64,000 bases of DNA, from assembly GCA_003605175.1 (NCBI GenBank), contig QWDA01000001.1, positions 372,001-436,000 on the forward strand. The letters run 5' to 3'. Numbering within the stretch: the first letter of the stretch is position 1; every line of letters starts with the position of its first letter. Below are positions 1 to 7,526 of this stretch, piece by piece. The notes beneath the pieces are model-generated. The model was given only the letters and a program-made list of their open reading frames with translations. It did not search any database and was not told where the DNA came from. Made by a program: the position numbers and the translations under genes. This DNA comes from Paracoccaceae bacterium. GTDB lineage: Bacteria; Pseudomonadota; Alphaproteobacteria; Rhodobacterales; Rhodobacteraceae.

Positions 1-2
1 AC

Positions 3-1055
3 GAGGCACAGCTTCTCACGGCGAGGCACTGGCGGAACGAGTGGCATTTCAGGATCGGCGTGCATCACCTGCGCGGGCTGATCGATGGCAGGGCGGCCGG
101 GGCGGAGTATGCCGAGCTCGCCGAGGCCGTTCTGGCCGCGCTCTGGCCGGTGGTGGCGGCGGAATTCGCCCGCAAGCACGGGGCGCCGCCGGGCCGGGGG
201 GCTACGGTGCTCGGGATGGGGTCGCTCGGCGCGGGCGCGCTGACGGCGACATCGGATCTCGACCTGATCGTCATCTACGATGCCGGCGGCGTGGAAAGCT
301 CGGAAGGCCGCCGGCCGTTGCCCGCGCGGACCTATTACGCGCGGCTGACCCAGGCCTTCGTGACCGCGCTGACCGCGCCGATGGGGCCGGGGCGGCTCTA
401 CGAGGTGGACATGCGGCTCCGCCCCTCGGGGCGACAGGGGCCGGTGGCGACCGCGCTGGCGGGGTTCAGGAACTACCAGCGCGAGGAGGCCTGGACATGG
501 GAGCATCTGGCGCTCACCCGGGCACGGCCGGTGGCCGGGGAAGCCGCGCTCGGCGTCGAGGTCGAGGCGTTCCGGGCGGGCCTGCTGAAGGGGCCCTGGG
601 ACCGGGAAAAGGTGCTGGCGGACATAGCCGACATGCGGCGGCGGCTGGCGGAGGCGAAGCCGGGTGGGCCGGCCTGGAACGTGAAGGACGGACCGGGACG
701 GCTACAGGATATCGCGCTTCTGGCACAGGGCGGCGCGCTCCTGGCGGGGGTGCCGGTGCGCGGCGTCGCGGAGCAACTGGCAGCCGGCGCCGGGGCGGTG
801 GGACTCGCGCCGGAGGACGCGGCGCGGCTCGGGTCGGCCCATGCGCTTTGCTGGCGTGTACAGGCGGCCGAGCGGCTGATGGCCGAGGGCGGTTTCGACC
901 CGGACGCGGTGGGCGCGGGCGGGCAGTCGTTCCTGTTGCGGGAGACCGGATTCGACGCTATTTCCGCGCTTGAGCGCTCGATTGCCGAAAGCGCCGCCGA
1001 AGCGGCCGAGATCGTTGCCGCGCGCCTGCCGGACCTGTCTGCAAAGGAGGGCTGA
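3..1055 (+). CDS. glnE: Glutamine synthetase adenylyltransferase/deadenylylase, C-terminal part
   Basis: This is the 3' end of glnE; the gene runs off the left edge. GlnE adds and removes AMP on glutamine synthetase under control of PII. The visible part carries the second nucleotidyltransferase core, with the GMGSLG motif followed by SDLDLI (nucleotide- and metal-binding residues), then the DMRLRPSG segment and the helical C-terminal region typical of GlnE. The reading frame is open from the first bases, so a GTG at 60 is internal and not a start. The stop overlaps the ATG of the next gene by one base, so the two are probably translated together. The identification rests on the motif order and is firm. 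The N-terminal half cannot be judged. Confidence 0.92.
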   Translation, partial: EAQLLTARHWRNEWHFRIGVHHLRGLIDGRAAGAEYAELAEAVLAALWPVVAAEFARKHGAPPGRGATVLGMGSLGAGALTATSDLDLIVIYDAGGVESSEGRRPLPARTYYARLTQAFVTALTAPMGPGRLYEVDMRLRPSGRQGPVATALAGFRNYQREEAWTWEHLALTRARPVAGEAALGVEVEAFRAGLLKGPWDREKVLADIADMRRRLAEAKPGGPAWNVKDGPGRLQDIALLAQGGALLAGVPVRGVAEQLAAGAGAVGLAPEDAARLGSAHALCWRVQAAERLMAEGGFDPDAVGAGGQSFLLRETGFDAISALERSIAESAAEAAEIVAARLPDLSAKEG

Positions 1056-1309
1056 TGTCCGATCCCGATCCCAAGGGCCTGATCCGCGAAAGCTACCGGA
1101 TCGAGGGGATTTCCGAACCCGAATGCCGGTCGATCTTTCTTGACTGGGCATTGTCGAATCCGGCCGCCGATCCGCGCGACGAGATTCGTGTGCTCATCGC
1201 CCGCTACGGTGCGGATCATCCCGACCATCCGATGACCGGCGTCCTGACAGCGGGTCTCGCGCAGGCGGGTGCGACAGGCCGGCGCGGGGGGCGGCGCGGG
1301 CGCGCCTAG
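1055..1309 (+). CDS. Small conserved hypothetical protein downstream of glnE
   Basis: An 84-residue protein whose ATG overlaps the glnE stop (TGATG), with the purine-rich AAAGGAGG just upstream as ribosome binding site. It is acidic in its first half (DPDPKGLIRESYRIEGISEPECRSIF) and ends in an Arg/Gly-rich tail. No signal peptide or membrane segment is visible. The central part, with the phrase FLDWAL and a later HPDHPM, looks like a folded helical domain, but I do not recognise a named family. Translational coupling suggests production with GlnE. Function unknown. Confidence 0.72.
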   Translation: MSDPDPKGLIRESYRIEGISEPECRSIFLDWALSNPAADPRDEIRVLIARYGADHPDHPMTGVLTAGLAQAGATGRRGGRRGRA

Positions 1310-1366
1310 GCGGAATCACGAAATGTTTCAACCTTCGCCGTTTCGTGCCCGGACGTGACGGAGGGC

Positions 1367-1395
1367 TCAACGTCGTGGCCAGCCCGCCCTATATT
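1367..1395 (+). promoter_or_regulatory. Possible promoter before the small exported protein and nuoG
   Basis: TATATT at 1390-1395 is a good -10 match in otherwise GC-rich DNA. Seventeen bases upstream lies TCAACG, a poor -35. It sits about 45 bases before the gene starting at 1442 and would allow transcription of that gene and the nuo genes independently of glnE. The weak -35 keeps this tentative. Confidence 0.3.
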
Positions 1396-1441
1396 GTGAG
1401 GTGTCGGGCAGGGAGCGGGACCTGCGCCGCGCGAGAGAGCA

Positions 1442-1855
1442 GTGAGTGACGAAATGATGCGTAGAGCCGCATTTTGCCTGGCCGTTCTGGCCTTTCCTGT
1501 TTCGGCGAGCGCCCTGCCGCCGTTGCACGAGAACCCCACCGTCGTGAACGGTTTTTATGCGATCGGTCTCGCCGACGAGCTGCGGAAGAACTGCGGCTCG
1601 ATCGAGCCGCGCTGGTTTCGGGCGTACAACTTTCTCAAGTCGCTCGAGAGATACGCACGCGAGGCCGGCTATACCGAAGCCGATATCGATGCGCTGACCG
1701 ACAACAAGGCCGAGAAGGAGAAGCTGCGACAGAGGATCCGCAAGGATCTCGCGGCCAGGGGTGCGTCGCAGAAGACCCCGGAAGGCTATTGCACTGTCGG
1801 GCGTGAAGAAATAGCCAAAGACACGATGGCGGGGCGCCTGCTCCGCGCCAACTGA
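1442..1855 (+). CDS. Small exported protein between glnE and nuoG (DUF5333-like)
   Basis: A 137-residue protein with an N-terminal signal peptide: a short basic start, the hydrophobic stretch [14 protein letters not shown], then a probable cleavage after ALP or ASA. The mature part is charged, has two Cys residues (C in KKNCGS and C in GYCTVG) that could form a disulfide in the periplasm, and is mostly helical. Its place directly upstream of nuoG matches the unidentified reading frame (URF3) known before NQO3 in Paracoccus, and the sequence resembles the Rhodobacterales DUF5333 family as I remember it; I could not check this. The start may be GTG 1442, or ATG 1454 or 1457, which fit the signal peptide equally well. 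Function unknown. Confidence 0.75.
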   Translation: MSDEMMRRAAFCLAVLAFPVSASALPPLHENPTVVNGFYAIGLADELRKNCGSIEPRWFRAYNFLKSLERYAREAGYTEADIDALTDNKAEKEKLRQRIRKDLAARGASQKTPEGYCTVGREEIAKDTMAGRLLRAN

Positions 1856-1870
1856 CGCCGCTCGGCAGAC

Positions 1871-1897
1871 GGGCGGCTCATCCGAAGGGAGCCGCCC
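1871..1897 (+). promoter_or_regulatory. Hairpin covering the nuoG ribosome binding site
   Basis: GGGCGGCTC (1871-1879) and GAGCCGCCC (1889-1897) form a perfect 9-bp stem with a 9-base loop, ending two bases before the nuoG ATG at 1900. The likely Shine-Dalgarno AAGGGAG (1885-1891) lies in the loop and 3' arm. There is no T-run, so it is not an ordinary terminator. It could hold the start site closed until opened by translation of the gene upstream or by another factor. Confidence 0.5.
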
Positions 1898-1899
1898 TC

Positions 1900-3921
1900 A
1901 TGTCAGAACTTCGGAAAATCATCATCGACGACCGCGAGATCGAGGTCGATCCGGCGATGACGCTGATCCAGGCCTGCGAGGAGGCGGGGATCGAGATCCC
2001 GAGGTTCTGCTACCACGAGCGGCTGTCGATCGCGGGCAATTGCCGGATGTGCCTCGTCGAGGTCGTGGGCGGCCCGCCGAAGCCCGCCGCCTCCTGCGCG
2101 ATGCAGGTGCGCGACCTGCGCCCCGGCCCCGAGGGCGCGCCGCCGGTGGTCAGGACCAACTCGCCGATGGTGAAGAAGGCCCGCGAGGGGGTGATGGAGT
2201 TCCTGCTCATCAACCACCCGCTCGATTGCCCGATCTGCGACCAGGGCGGCGAATGCGACCTGCAGGACCAGGCGATGGCCTACGGCGTCGATTTCTCGCG
2301 CTATCGCGAGCCGAAGCGGGCGGTGGACAATCTGGACCTCGGCCCGCTGGTGAAGACCGAGATGACGCGCTGCATCTCCTGCACCCGCTGCGTGCGCTTC
2401 ATCACAGAGGTCGCCGGGATGCCCGAGCTCGGCCAGACCGGGCGCGGCGAGGATGCGGAGATCACCTCCTATCTCGGCCAGACGCTCGATTCCGAGATGC
2501 AGGCCAATATCATCGACCTCTGCCCGGTGGGCGCGCTGACCTCGAAACCCTATGCCTTCACGGCACGGCCCTGGGAACTCACCAAGACCGAGACCATCGA
2601 CGTGATGGACGCGCTGGGCTCGAGCATCCGGGTGGATGCCAAGGGCCGCGAAGTGATGCGGATCATGCCGCGCAACCATGACGGGGTGAACGAGGAATGG
2701 CTCGCCGACCGCTCGCGCTTCGTCTGGGACGGGCTGCGGCGGCAGCGGCTCGACAAGCCCTATATCCGCGAGAACGGCAAGTTGAGGGCCGCAAGTTGGG
2801 GCGAGGCCCTGGCCGTCGCCGCGACGGCGATGAAGGGCGCGAAGAAGGTCGCCGGTCTTGTCGGTGACCTGGTCCCGGTCGAGGCCGCGTTCGCGCTGAA
2901 ACAGCTCGTCGAGGGGCAGGGCGGGACGGTCGAATGCCGCACCGATGGCGCGAAGCTGCCGGCTGGCAACCGCTCGGCCTATGTGGGCACCGCGTCGATC
3001 GAGGATATCGACGGCGCGAAGATGATCCTGTTGATTGGCGTCAATCCGCGGGCCGAGGCGCCGGTGCTGAATGCGCGGATCCGCAAGGCCTGGATGCATG
3101 GCGCCAAGGTGGCGCGGATCGGCCAGCCGGCGGACCTGACCTACGAGGTTGCCGAGATCGGCACCGGCCGCGAAGCGCTGGCGAGGCTGGCCGCGATGGA
3201 CCATTCCGACAAGCACGGCGTGCCGGGCGTGATGATCGTCGGACAGGCGGCCCTGAGCGGAGAGGACGGTGCGGCGGTGCTCGGCGCCGCGATGCAGATG
3301 GTCGCGGCCGCGCAATCCAAGCTCCTGATTCTCCACCATGCCGCGAGCCGTGTGGGCGCGATGGATGTGGGGGCGGTGACCGAGGGCGGCGTGTCTGCGG
3401 CGCTTGACGGCGCGGGCGTGGTCTATGCGCTGGGCGTGGACGAGATCGACATTCCGGCGGGCCCCACGGTGATCTACCAGGGCAGCCATGGCGACCGGGG
3501 CGCGCATCGGGCCGACATCATCCTGCCCGCCGCGGCCTGGACCGAGGAGCACGGGCTCTTCGTCAACACCGAAGGGCGGCCGCAACTGGCGATGCGCGCG
3601 AGCTTCCCGCCGGGCGAGGCCAAGGAAAACTGGGCGATTATCAGGGCCTTGTCGGCCGAACTTGGCGCGACCCAGCCGTGGGACAGCCTCGCGCAGCTTC
3701 GTCAGGCGCTGGTCGCGGCGGTGCCGTATCTCGCAGAGATCGACAGTGTGCCCGAGAACGAGTGGCAGGCCCTGCCGGCGGGCGATCTCGGCTCCGGCGA
3801 TTTCGCCGAGGCGGTCGCGGCACACTACCTGACCAACCCGATCCAGCGCGCCTCCGAAGTCATGGCCGAGCTCGCCGCCCATGCGAAGGCGCGCAAGGCA
3901 GGCAAGATCGCGGCCGAGTAG
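1900..3921 (+). CDS. nuoG: NADH-quinone oxidoreductase subunit G (Nqo3)
   Basis: The 673-residue iron-sulfur subunit of the complex I peripheral arm, carrying electrons from NADH/FMN toward quinone. An N-terminal ferredoxin-like domain shows C37, C48, C51 and C66 for a 2Fe-2S cluster. The next segment has H106, C110, C113 and C119 ([15 protein letters not shown]) for the His-ligated 4Fe-4S cluster, then C158, C161, C164 and C208 for another 4Fe-4S cluster. The rest is the molybdopterin-oxidoreductase-like domain, which in complex I no longer carries molybdenum. Length matches Paracoccus Nqo3. It is the first nuo gene in this window; a 223-bp gap with no convincing gene separates it from nuoH. 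The ATG at 1900 is preceded by a hairpin that includes the ribosome binding site. Confidence 0.97.
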   Translation: MSELRKIIIDDREIEVDPAMTLIQACEEAGIEIPRFCYHERLSIAGNCRMCLVEVVGGPPKPAASCAMQVRDLRPGPEGAPPVVRTNSPMVKKAREGVMEFLLINHPLDCPICDQGGECDLQDQAMAYGVDFSRYREPKRAVDNLDLGPLVKTEMTRCISCTRCVRFITEVAGMPELGQTGRGEDAEITSYLGQTLDSEMQANIIDLCPVGALTSKPYAFTARPWELTKTETIDVMDALGSSIRVDAKGREVMRIMPRNHDGVNEEWLADRSRFVWDGLRRQRLDKPYIRENGKLRAASWGEALAVAATAMKGAKKVAGLVGDLVPVEAAFALKQLVEGQGGTVECRTDGAKLPAGNRSAYVGTASIEDIDGAKMILLIGVNPRAEAPVLNARIRKAWMHGAKVARIGQPADLTYEVAEIGTGREALARLAAMDHSDKHGVPGVMIVGQAALSGEDGAAVLGAAMQMVAAAQSKLLILHHAASRVGAMDVGAVTEGGVSAALDGAGVVYALGVDEIDIPAGPTVIYQGSHGDRGAHRADIILPAAAWTEEHGLFVNTEGRPQLAMRASFPPGEAKENWAIIRALSAELGATQPWDSLAQLRQALVAAVPYLAEIDSVPENEWQALPAGDLGSGDFAEAVAAHYLTNPIQRASEVMAELAAHAKARKAGKIAAE

Positions 3922-4144
3922 GCCCGTGGCGGTGGGTCCGATCCATTCCGCGTTCGAGGTGCCGGTCGGGAAGCGCTGCGGATATCTGCGGCCAGCCCGG
4001 ACAAGACTGACGGAAGAGGGTGGAAACTCCCGCGCAGATGCGGTTTACACCGTTTCGCCGGTAACGCCCTCCGGGCGGCGCGCGACCGACGCAGAAGCGG
4101 TCTCGGCCGATTGCAGGGAACAGGGAACAACAGGGGTCTGATTC
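3922..4144. other. Gap between nuoG and nuoH without a clear gene
   Basis: About 220 bases separate nuoG from nuoH. An open frame crosses it (3881-4141, plus strand, 86 codons), but it starts inside nuoG, is rich in Arg, Ala and Ser from frame-shifted GC-rich DNA, and shows no family feature. Paracoccus has a reported extra reading frame (URF4) in this position; I see no equivalent I can support. No terminator with a T-run was found, so read-through to nuoH is expected. Confidence 0.5.
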
Positions 4145-5182
4145 ATGTCCGCGTTTCTCACGACACCCCTCGGCATCGCGGTTCTCGTGGCGCTGCAATG
4201 CCTTCTCGTGATCGGCTTCGTGATGATCTCGCTCCTGTTCCTGGTCTATGGCGACCGGAAGATCTGGGCGGCGGTGCAGATGCGGCGCGGGCCGAACGTT
4301 GTGGGCGTCTTCGGGCTCCTGCAATCGGTGGCCGACGCGCTGAAATACGTGGTCAAGGAGGTCGTGATTCCCGCCGGTGCGGACCGGACGGTGTTCCTGC
4401 TGGCGCCGCTGACCTCCTTCGTCCTTGCGATGGTCGCCTGGGCGGTGATCCCCTTCGCCGACGGCTGGGTCCTCTCCGACATCAACGTGGCGATCCTGTT
4501 CATTTTCGCGGTCTCCTCGCTGGAGGTCTACGGCGTGATCATGGGCGGCTGGGCATCGAACTCGAAATACCCGTTTCTGGGGTCCTTGCGGTCTGCGGCG
4601 CAGATGATCTCCTACGAGGTCTCCATCGGGCTGATCATCGTCGGGATCATCATCTCGACCGGCTCGATGAATTTCGGGGAGATCGTCCGCGCGCAGGACA
4701 CCGGTTGGGGCCTTCTCGGCTGGTACTGGCTGCCGCACCTGCCGATGGTGGCGCTGTTCTTCATCTCGGCGCTGGCCGAGACCAACCGGCCGCCCTTCGA
4801 CCTGCCGGAGGCGGAATCGGAACTCGTGGCGGGCTACCAGGTGGAATACTCGTCTACCCCGTTCCTCCTGTTCATGGCGGGCGAGTACATCGCGATCTTC
4901 CTGATGTGCGCGCTGACCTCGCTCCTGTTCTTCGGCGGCTGGCTCTCGCCGATCCCGGGCCTCCCCGACGGGGCGCTCTGGATGGTCGGCAAGATGGCGT
5001 TCTTCTTCTTCATCTTCGCGATGGTGAAGGCGATCACGCCGCGTTACCGCTACGACCAGCTCATGCGGATCGGCTGGAAGGTGTTCCTACCCCTGTCGCT
5101 CGGCTGGGTGGTCTTCGTGGCCATCATGGCGCGGTACGAAGTGCTCGGCGGCTTCTGGGCACGCTTTGCGATGGGAGGGTGA
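4145..5182 (+). CDS. nuoH: NADH-quinone oxidoreductase subunit H (Nqo8)
   Basis: The 345-residue membrane subunit at the junction of the peripheral and membrane arms, forming part of the quinone chamber. About eight hydrophobic helices are visible. The conserved loop [26 protein letters not shown] (around residues 216-241) holds the acidic residues that link quinone chemistry to proton transfer. [20 protein letters not shown] near residues 34-53 is the usual N-terminal signature. Length fits the family. The next gene, nuoI, begins one base past the last base of the stop codon. Confidence 0.97.
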   Translation: MSAFLTTPLGIAVLVALQCLLVIGFVMISLLFLVYGDRKIWAAVQMRRGPNVVGVFGLLQSVADALKYVVKEVVIPAGADRTVFLLAPLTSFVLAMVAWAVIPFADGWVLSDINVAILFIFAVSSLEVYGVIMGGWASNSKYPFLGSLRSAAQMISYEVSIGLIIVGIIISTGSMNFGEIVRAQDTGWGLLGWYWLPHLPMVALFFISALAETNRPPFDLPEAESELVAGYQVEYSSTPFLLFMAGEYIAIFLMCALTSLLFFGGWLSPIPGLPDGALWMVGKMAFFFFIFAMVKAITPRYRYDQLMRIGWKVFLPLSLGWVVFVAIMARYEVLGGFWARFAMGG

Positions 5183-5183
5183 C

Positions 5184-5678
5184 ATGACCCAGATGGACTG
5201 GACCCGGGCCGGCAAGTACTTCCTGCTTCAGGACTTCGTGAAGGGCTTCGCGCTCGGGCTGAAATACTTCTTCGCGCCGAAGGCCACGCTGAACTATCCG
5301 CACGAGAAGGGGCCGCTGAGCCCGCGCTTCCGGGGCGAACACGCGCTGCGCCGCTACCCGAACGGCGAGGAGCGCTGCATCGCCTGCAAGCTCTGCGAGG
5401 CGATCTGCCCGGCACAGGCGATCACCATCGACGCCGAGCCGCGCGAGGACGGCTCGCGGCGCACCACGCGCTACGACATCGACATGACGAAATGCATCTA
5501 TTGCGGCTTCTGCCAGGAGGCCTGCCCGGTCGACGCCATCGTCGAGGGGCCGAATTTCGAGTTCGCCACCGAGACCCGCGAGGAGCTGTTCTTCACCAAG
5601 GAGCGGCTCCTGGAGAACGGCGACCGCTGGGAAGCCGAGATCGCCCGCAACCTCGAAATCGACGCGCCGTACAGATGA
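5184..5678 (+). CDS. nuoI: NADH-quinone oxidoreductase subunit I (Nqo9)
   Basis: A 164-residue subunit with two 4Fe-4S clusters that pass electrons to the last cluster before quinone. The ligands are plain: C64, C67, C70 and C74 ([12 protein letters not shown]) and C103, C106, C109 and C113 ([12 protein letters not shown]). An amphipathic N-terminal helix ([19 protein letters not shown]) anchors it to the membrane side. I chose ATG 5184 rather than an in-frame ATG at 5166, because 5184 directly follows GGGAGGGTGAC and gives the usual N-terminus. The stop overlaps the start of the next gene (ATGA). Confidence 0.96.
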   Translation: MTQMDWTRAGKYFLLQDFVKGFALGLKYFFAPKATLNYPHEKGPLSPRFRGEHALRRYPNGEERCIACKLCEAICPAQAITIDAEPREDGSRRTTRYDIDMTKCIYCGFCQEACPVDAIVEGPNFEFATETREELFFTKERLLENGDRWEAEIARNLEIDAPYR

Positions 5679-6073
5679 GCCTGGATGACCCGCAGACCAG
5701 CGCTTACGAGCGCGGCAAGGCCTTCACCGAGGAGACCAATCCCGGCATGGAGGACGCGCTGCATGCGCGGTACGACGCGTTGCTGCCGGGGCTCTCGCGG
5801 GATCTGGTGGAACTGAACGGGCGCACCTATACGCGCGGCGTTCTGGACCAGAGGACGCGCGAACTGCTGACTATCGGAGCCCTCACCGCACTCGGCGGCC
5901 AGACCGCACCGCAACTTCGGATCCATGTCGCGGCAGCCCGCAAGCTTGGTGCGTCCCGCGAGGAGATTGCGGAGACGATCTACCAGATGGCGCTCTACGG
6001 CGGCATGCCCGCGATGTTCAACGCCCTGAACACGGCTATGGCCGTCTTCGACGCGGAGGGTGCGGATGCCTGA
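5675..6073 (+). CDS. Carboxymuconolactone decarboxylase-family protein in the nuo operon (first of two)
   Basis: A 132-residue protein of the carboxymuconolactone decarboxylase (CMD/PcaC) superfamily. The signature is [54 protein letters not shown] over the middle and C-terminal part. It lacks the CxxC pair used by AhpD-type peroxidase partners, so the PcaC-like branch fits better. It starts with ATG inside the nuoI stop and its end overlaps the next gene, so translation is coupled to complex I subunits. The position equals URF5 of the Paracoccus complex I operon. A role in complex I assembly or in detoxification would be guesswork. Confidence 0.85.
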   Translation: MSLDDPQTSAYERGKAFTEETNPGMEDALHARYDALLPGLSRDLVELNGRTYTRGVLDQRTRELLTIGALTALGGQTAPQLRIHVAAARKLGASREEIAETIYQMALYGGMPAMFNALNTAMAVFDAEGADA

Positions 6074-6482
6074 CCAGAAGAACCCATTCGAGGCGATGAT
6101 GACCATGGGCCAGGAATGGGCGAAGGCGCTCAATCCGGCGCTCGAACATTTCACGCCCAGGGGGTTCGAGGCGCTGTTTCCGACCATGCCCAAGGACCTG
6201 ATGGAAACCTTCATGGGCAAGACGCTGAACCCCGAGGGGCTCGACGCGAAGACCAAGCTCCTGGTCACCCTTTCGGCGCTCACCATCATGGGTGCGCAGG
6301 CCGAGGCGCAGGTGCGGATCACCGTGCGCCACGCGGTCGAGGCGGGGGCGACGGCGCAGGAGATCGCCGAAACCATCGGGATCGCCGGCATGTTCGGCGG
6401 CATCCCGGCGATGAGCAAGGCCATGGAACTCGCGCGCGAGGTGCTCGACGCGGGAACGGTCAAGACGGAGGACCAGGCATGA
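6066..6482 (+). CDS. Carboxymuconolactone decarboxylase-family protein in the nuo operon (second of two)
   Basis: A 138-residue relative of the preceding gene. The shared pattern is [59 protein letters not shown]. Again no CxxC pair is present, and the His seen in the first copy (LRIHV) is replaced (VRITV), so the two copies have diverged at a position that is usually catalytic in PcaC-type enzymes. I chose ATG 6066, five bases after GGAGGG, over GTG 6060. The gene overlaps the upstream gene by 8 bases and nuoJ by 4. It corresponds to URF6 of the Paracoccus operon. Function unknown. Confidence 0.85.
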   Translation: MPDQKNPFEAMMTMGQEWAKALNPALEHFTPRGFEALFPTMPKDLMETFMGKTLNPEGLDAKTKLLVTLSALTIMGAQAEAQVRITVRHAVEAGATAQEIAETIGIAGMFGGIPAMSKAMELAREVLDAGTVKTEDQA

Positions 6483-7087
6483 CGGCGGCGGCATTCGCTT
6501 TCTACCTTTTCGCGCTGTGCACGCTGATGGGCGGCCTGTTCACGGTGGTGAGCCGGAACCCGGTCCATTCGGTCCTGTGGCTGATCCTTGCCTTCCTCTC
6601 CTCGGCCGGGCTCTTCGTGCTCCTCGGTGCCGAGTTCGTCGCGATGCTCCTGATCATCGTCTATGTGGGCGCGGTGGCGGTGCTGTTCCTGTTCGTGGTG
6701 ATGATGCTCGACGTGGATTTCGCCGAGCTGAAGGCCGAGATGGCGCGCTACATGCCGCTCGCGCTGCTGATCGGCGTGGTCCTCCTGATGCAGCTCGGGA
6801 TCGGCATCGGCGCCTGGCACGTCTCGGACGAGGCCGAAAGCCTGCGCACCGCCGCGACGCCCGAGGGCATCCACAACACCCGCGCGCTGGGGCTCCTGAT
6901 CTACGACCGCTATTTCCTGCTGTTCCAGCTTGCCGGGCTGATCCTGCTCGTCGCCATGGTCGGCGCCATCGTGCTGACGCTGCGGCACCGGACCTGGATC
7001 AAGCGGCAGGACGTGCTCGCCCAGATGTACCGCGACCCGGCCAAGGCGATGGAGCTGAAGGACGTGAAGCCGGGGCAGGGGCTGTGA
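6479..7087 (+). CDS. nuoJ: NADH-quinone oxidoreductase subunit J (Nqo10)
   Basis: A 202-residue membrane subunit with five predicted helices. The pi-bulge helix region [23 protein letters not shown] (around residues 60-82), which takes part in coupling, is intact. ATG 6479 overlaps the stop of the upstream CMD gene (ATGA). The C-terminal cytosolic tail ends in [12 protein letters not shown]. Unlike the neighbouring junctions, nuoJ is followed by 124 bases before nuoK, occupied by an inverted repeat. Confidence 0.96.
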   Translation: MTAAAFAFYLFALCTLMGGLFTVVSRNPVHSVLWLILAFLSSAGLFVLLGAEFVAMLLIIVYVGAVAVLFLFVVMMLDVDFAELKAEMARYMPLALLIGVVLLMQLGIGIGAWHVSDEAESLRTAATPEGIHNTRALGLLIYDRYFLLFQLAGLILLVAMVGAIVLTLRHRTWIKRQDVLAQMYRDPAKAMELKDVKPGQGL

Positions 7088-7104
7088 GCATGGCGGTCCG
7101 CAGG

Positions 7105-7185
7105 ACAATTGTCGTCCCGGGCTTGACCCGGGGCCTCCCGGTCGGGGCCGGGGAGAGGTCCCGTGTCAAGCCCGGGACGGCGTCG
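7105..7185. repeat. REP-like inverted repeat between nuoJ and nuoK
   Basis: GTCCCGGGCTTGAC (7114-7127) is mirrored exactly by GTCAAGCCCGGGAC (7165-7178). The 37-base region between the arms contains further imperfect pairing (GGGGCCTC against GAGAGGTCCC). Elements built on CCCGGGCTTGACCCGGG are, to my knowledge, common dispersed palindromic repeats in alphaproteobacterial genomes. Here it is the only copy I found in the window, placed between two otherwise tightly packed operon genes. In RNA it would form a stable stem that could affect nuoJ/nuoK message stability. Confidence 0.7.
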
Positions 7186-7211
7186 GAGAGTGCGGCCGGA
7201 AAGGGAGCGCG

Positions 7212-7517
7212 ATGATCGGACTGGAACATTACCTCGCCGTCGCGGCGGCGCTCTTCGTGATCGGGATCTTCGGGCTGTTCCTGAACCGGAAGAACGTGAT
7301 CATCCTCCTGATGTCCATCGAGCTGATCCTCCTGGCGGTGAACATCAACTTCGTCGCCTTCTCGTCCTTCCTCCACGACCTCGCGGGCCAGGTCTTCACG
7401 CTGTTCGTCCTGACCGTCGCTGCCGCCGAGGCCGCCATCGGCCTCGCGATCCTCGTCTGCTTCTTCCGCAATCGCGGCACGATCGACGTCGAAGACGTCA
7501 ACATGATGAAAGGCTAG
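7212..7517 (+). CDS. nuoK: NADH-quinone oxidoreductase subunit K (Nqo11)
   Basis: A 101-residue subunit with three transmembrane helices, related to MrpC. The conserved membrane glutamates are present in [17 protein letters not shown] (helix 2) and in the segment around [13 protein letters not shown] (helix 3). Both take part in proton transfer. Length is exactly that expected. The start follows GGAAAGGGAGCGCG. The gene ends nine bases before nuoL. Confidence 0.97.
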   Translation: MIGLEHYLAVAAALFVIGIFGLFLNRKNVIILLMSIELILLAVNINFVAFSSFLHDLAGQVFTLFVLTVAAAEAAIGLAILVCFFRNRGTIDVEDVNMMKG

Positions 7518-7526
7518 GGGGCCTCA

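Noticed and set aside
1903-3882. A 659-codon open frame on the minus strand opposite nuoG
   Set aside because: Shadow of a GC-rich gene; composition is His/Arg/Asp-rich as expected from reversed codons, and nuoG is certain.
3881-4141. An 86-codon plus-strand frame between nuoG and nuoH
   Set aside because: Starts inside nuoG, lacks a ribosome binding site and any recognisable motif; Paracoccus URF4 was considered but not supported.
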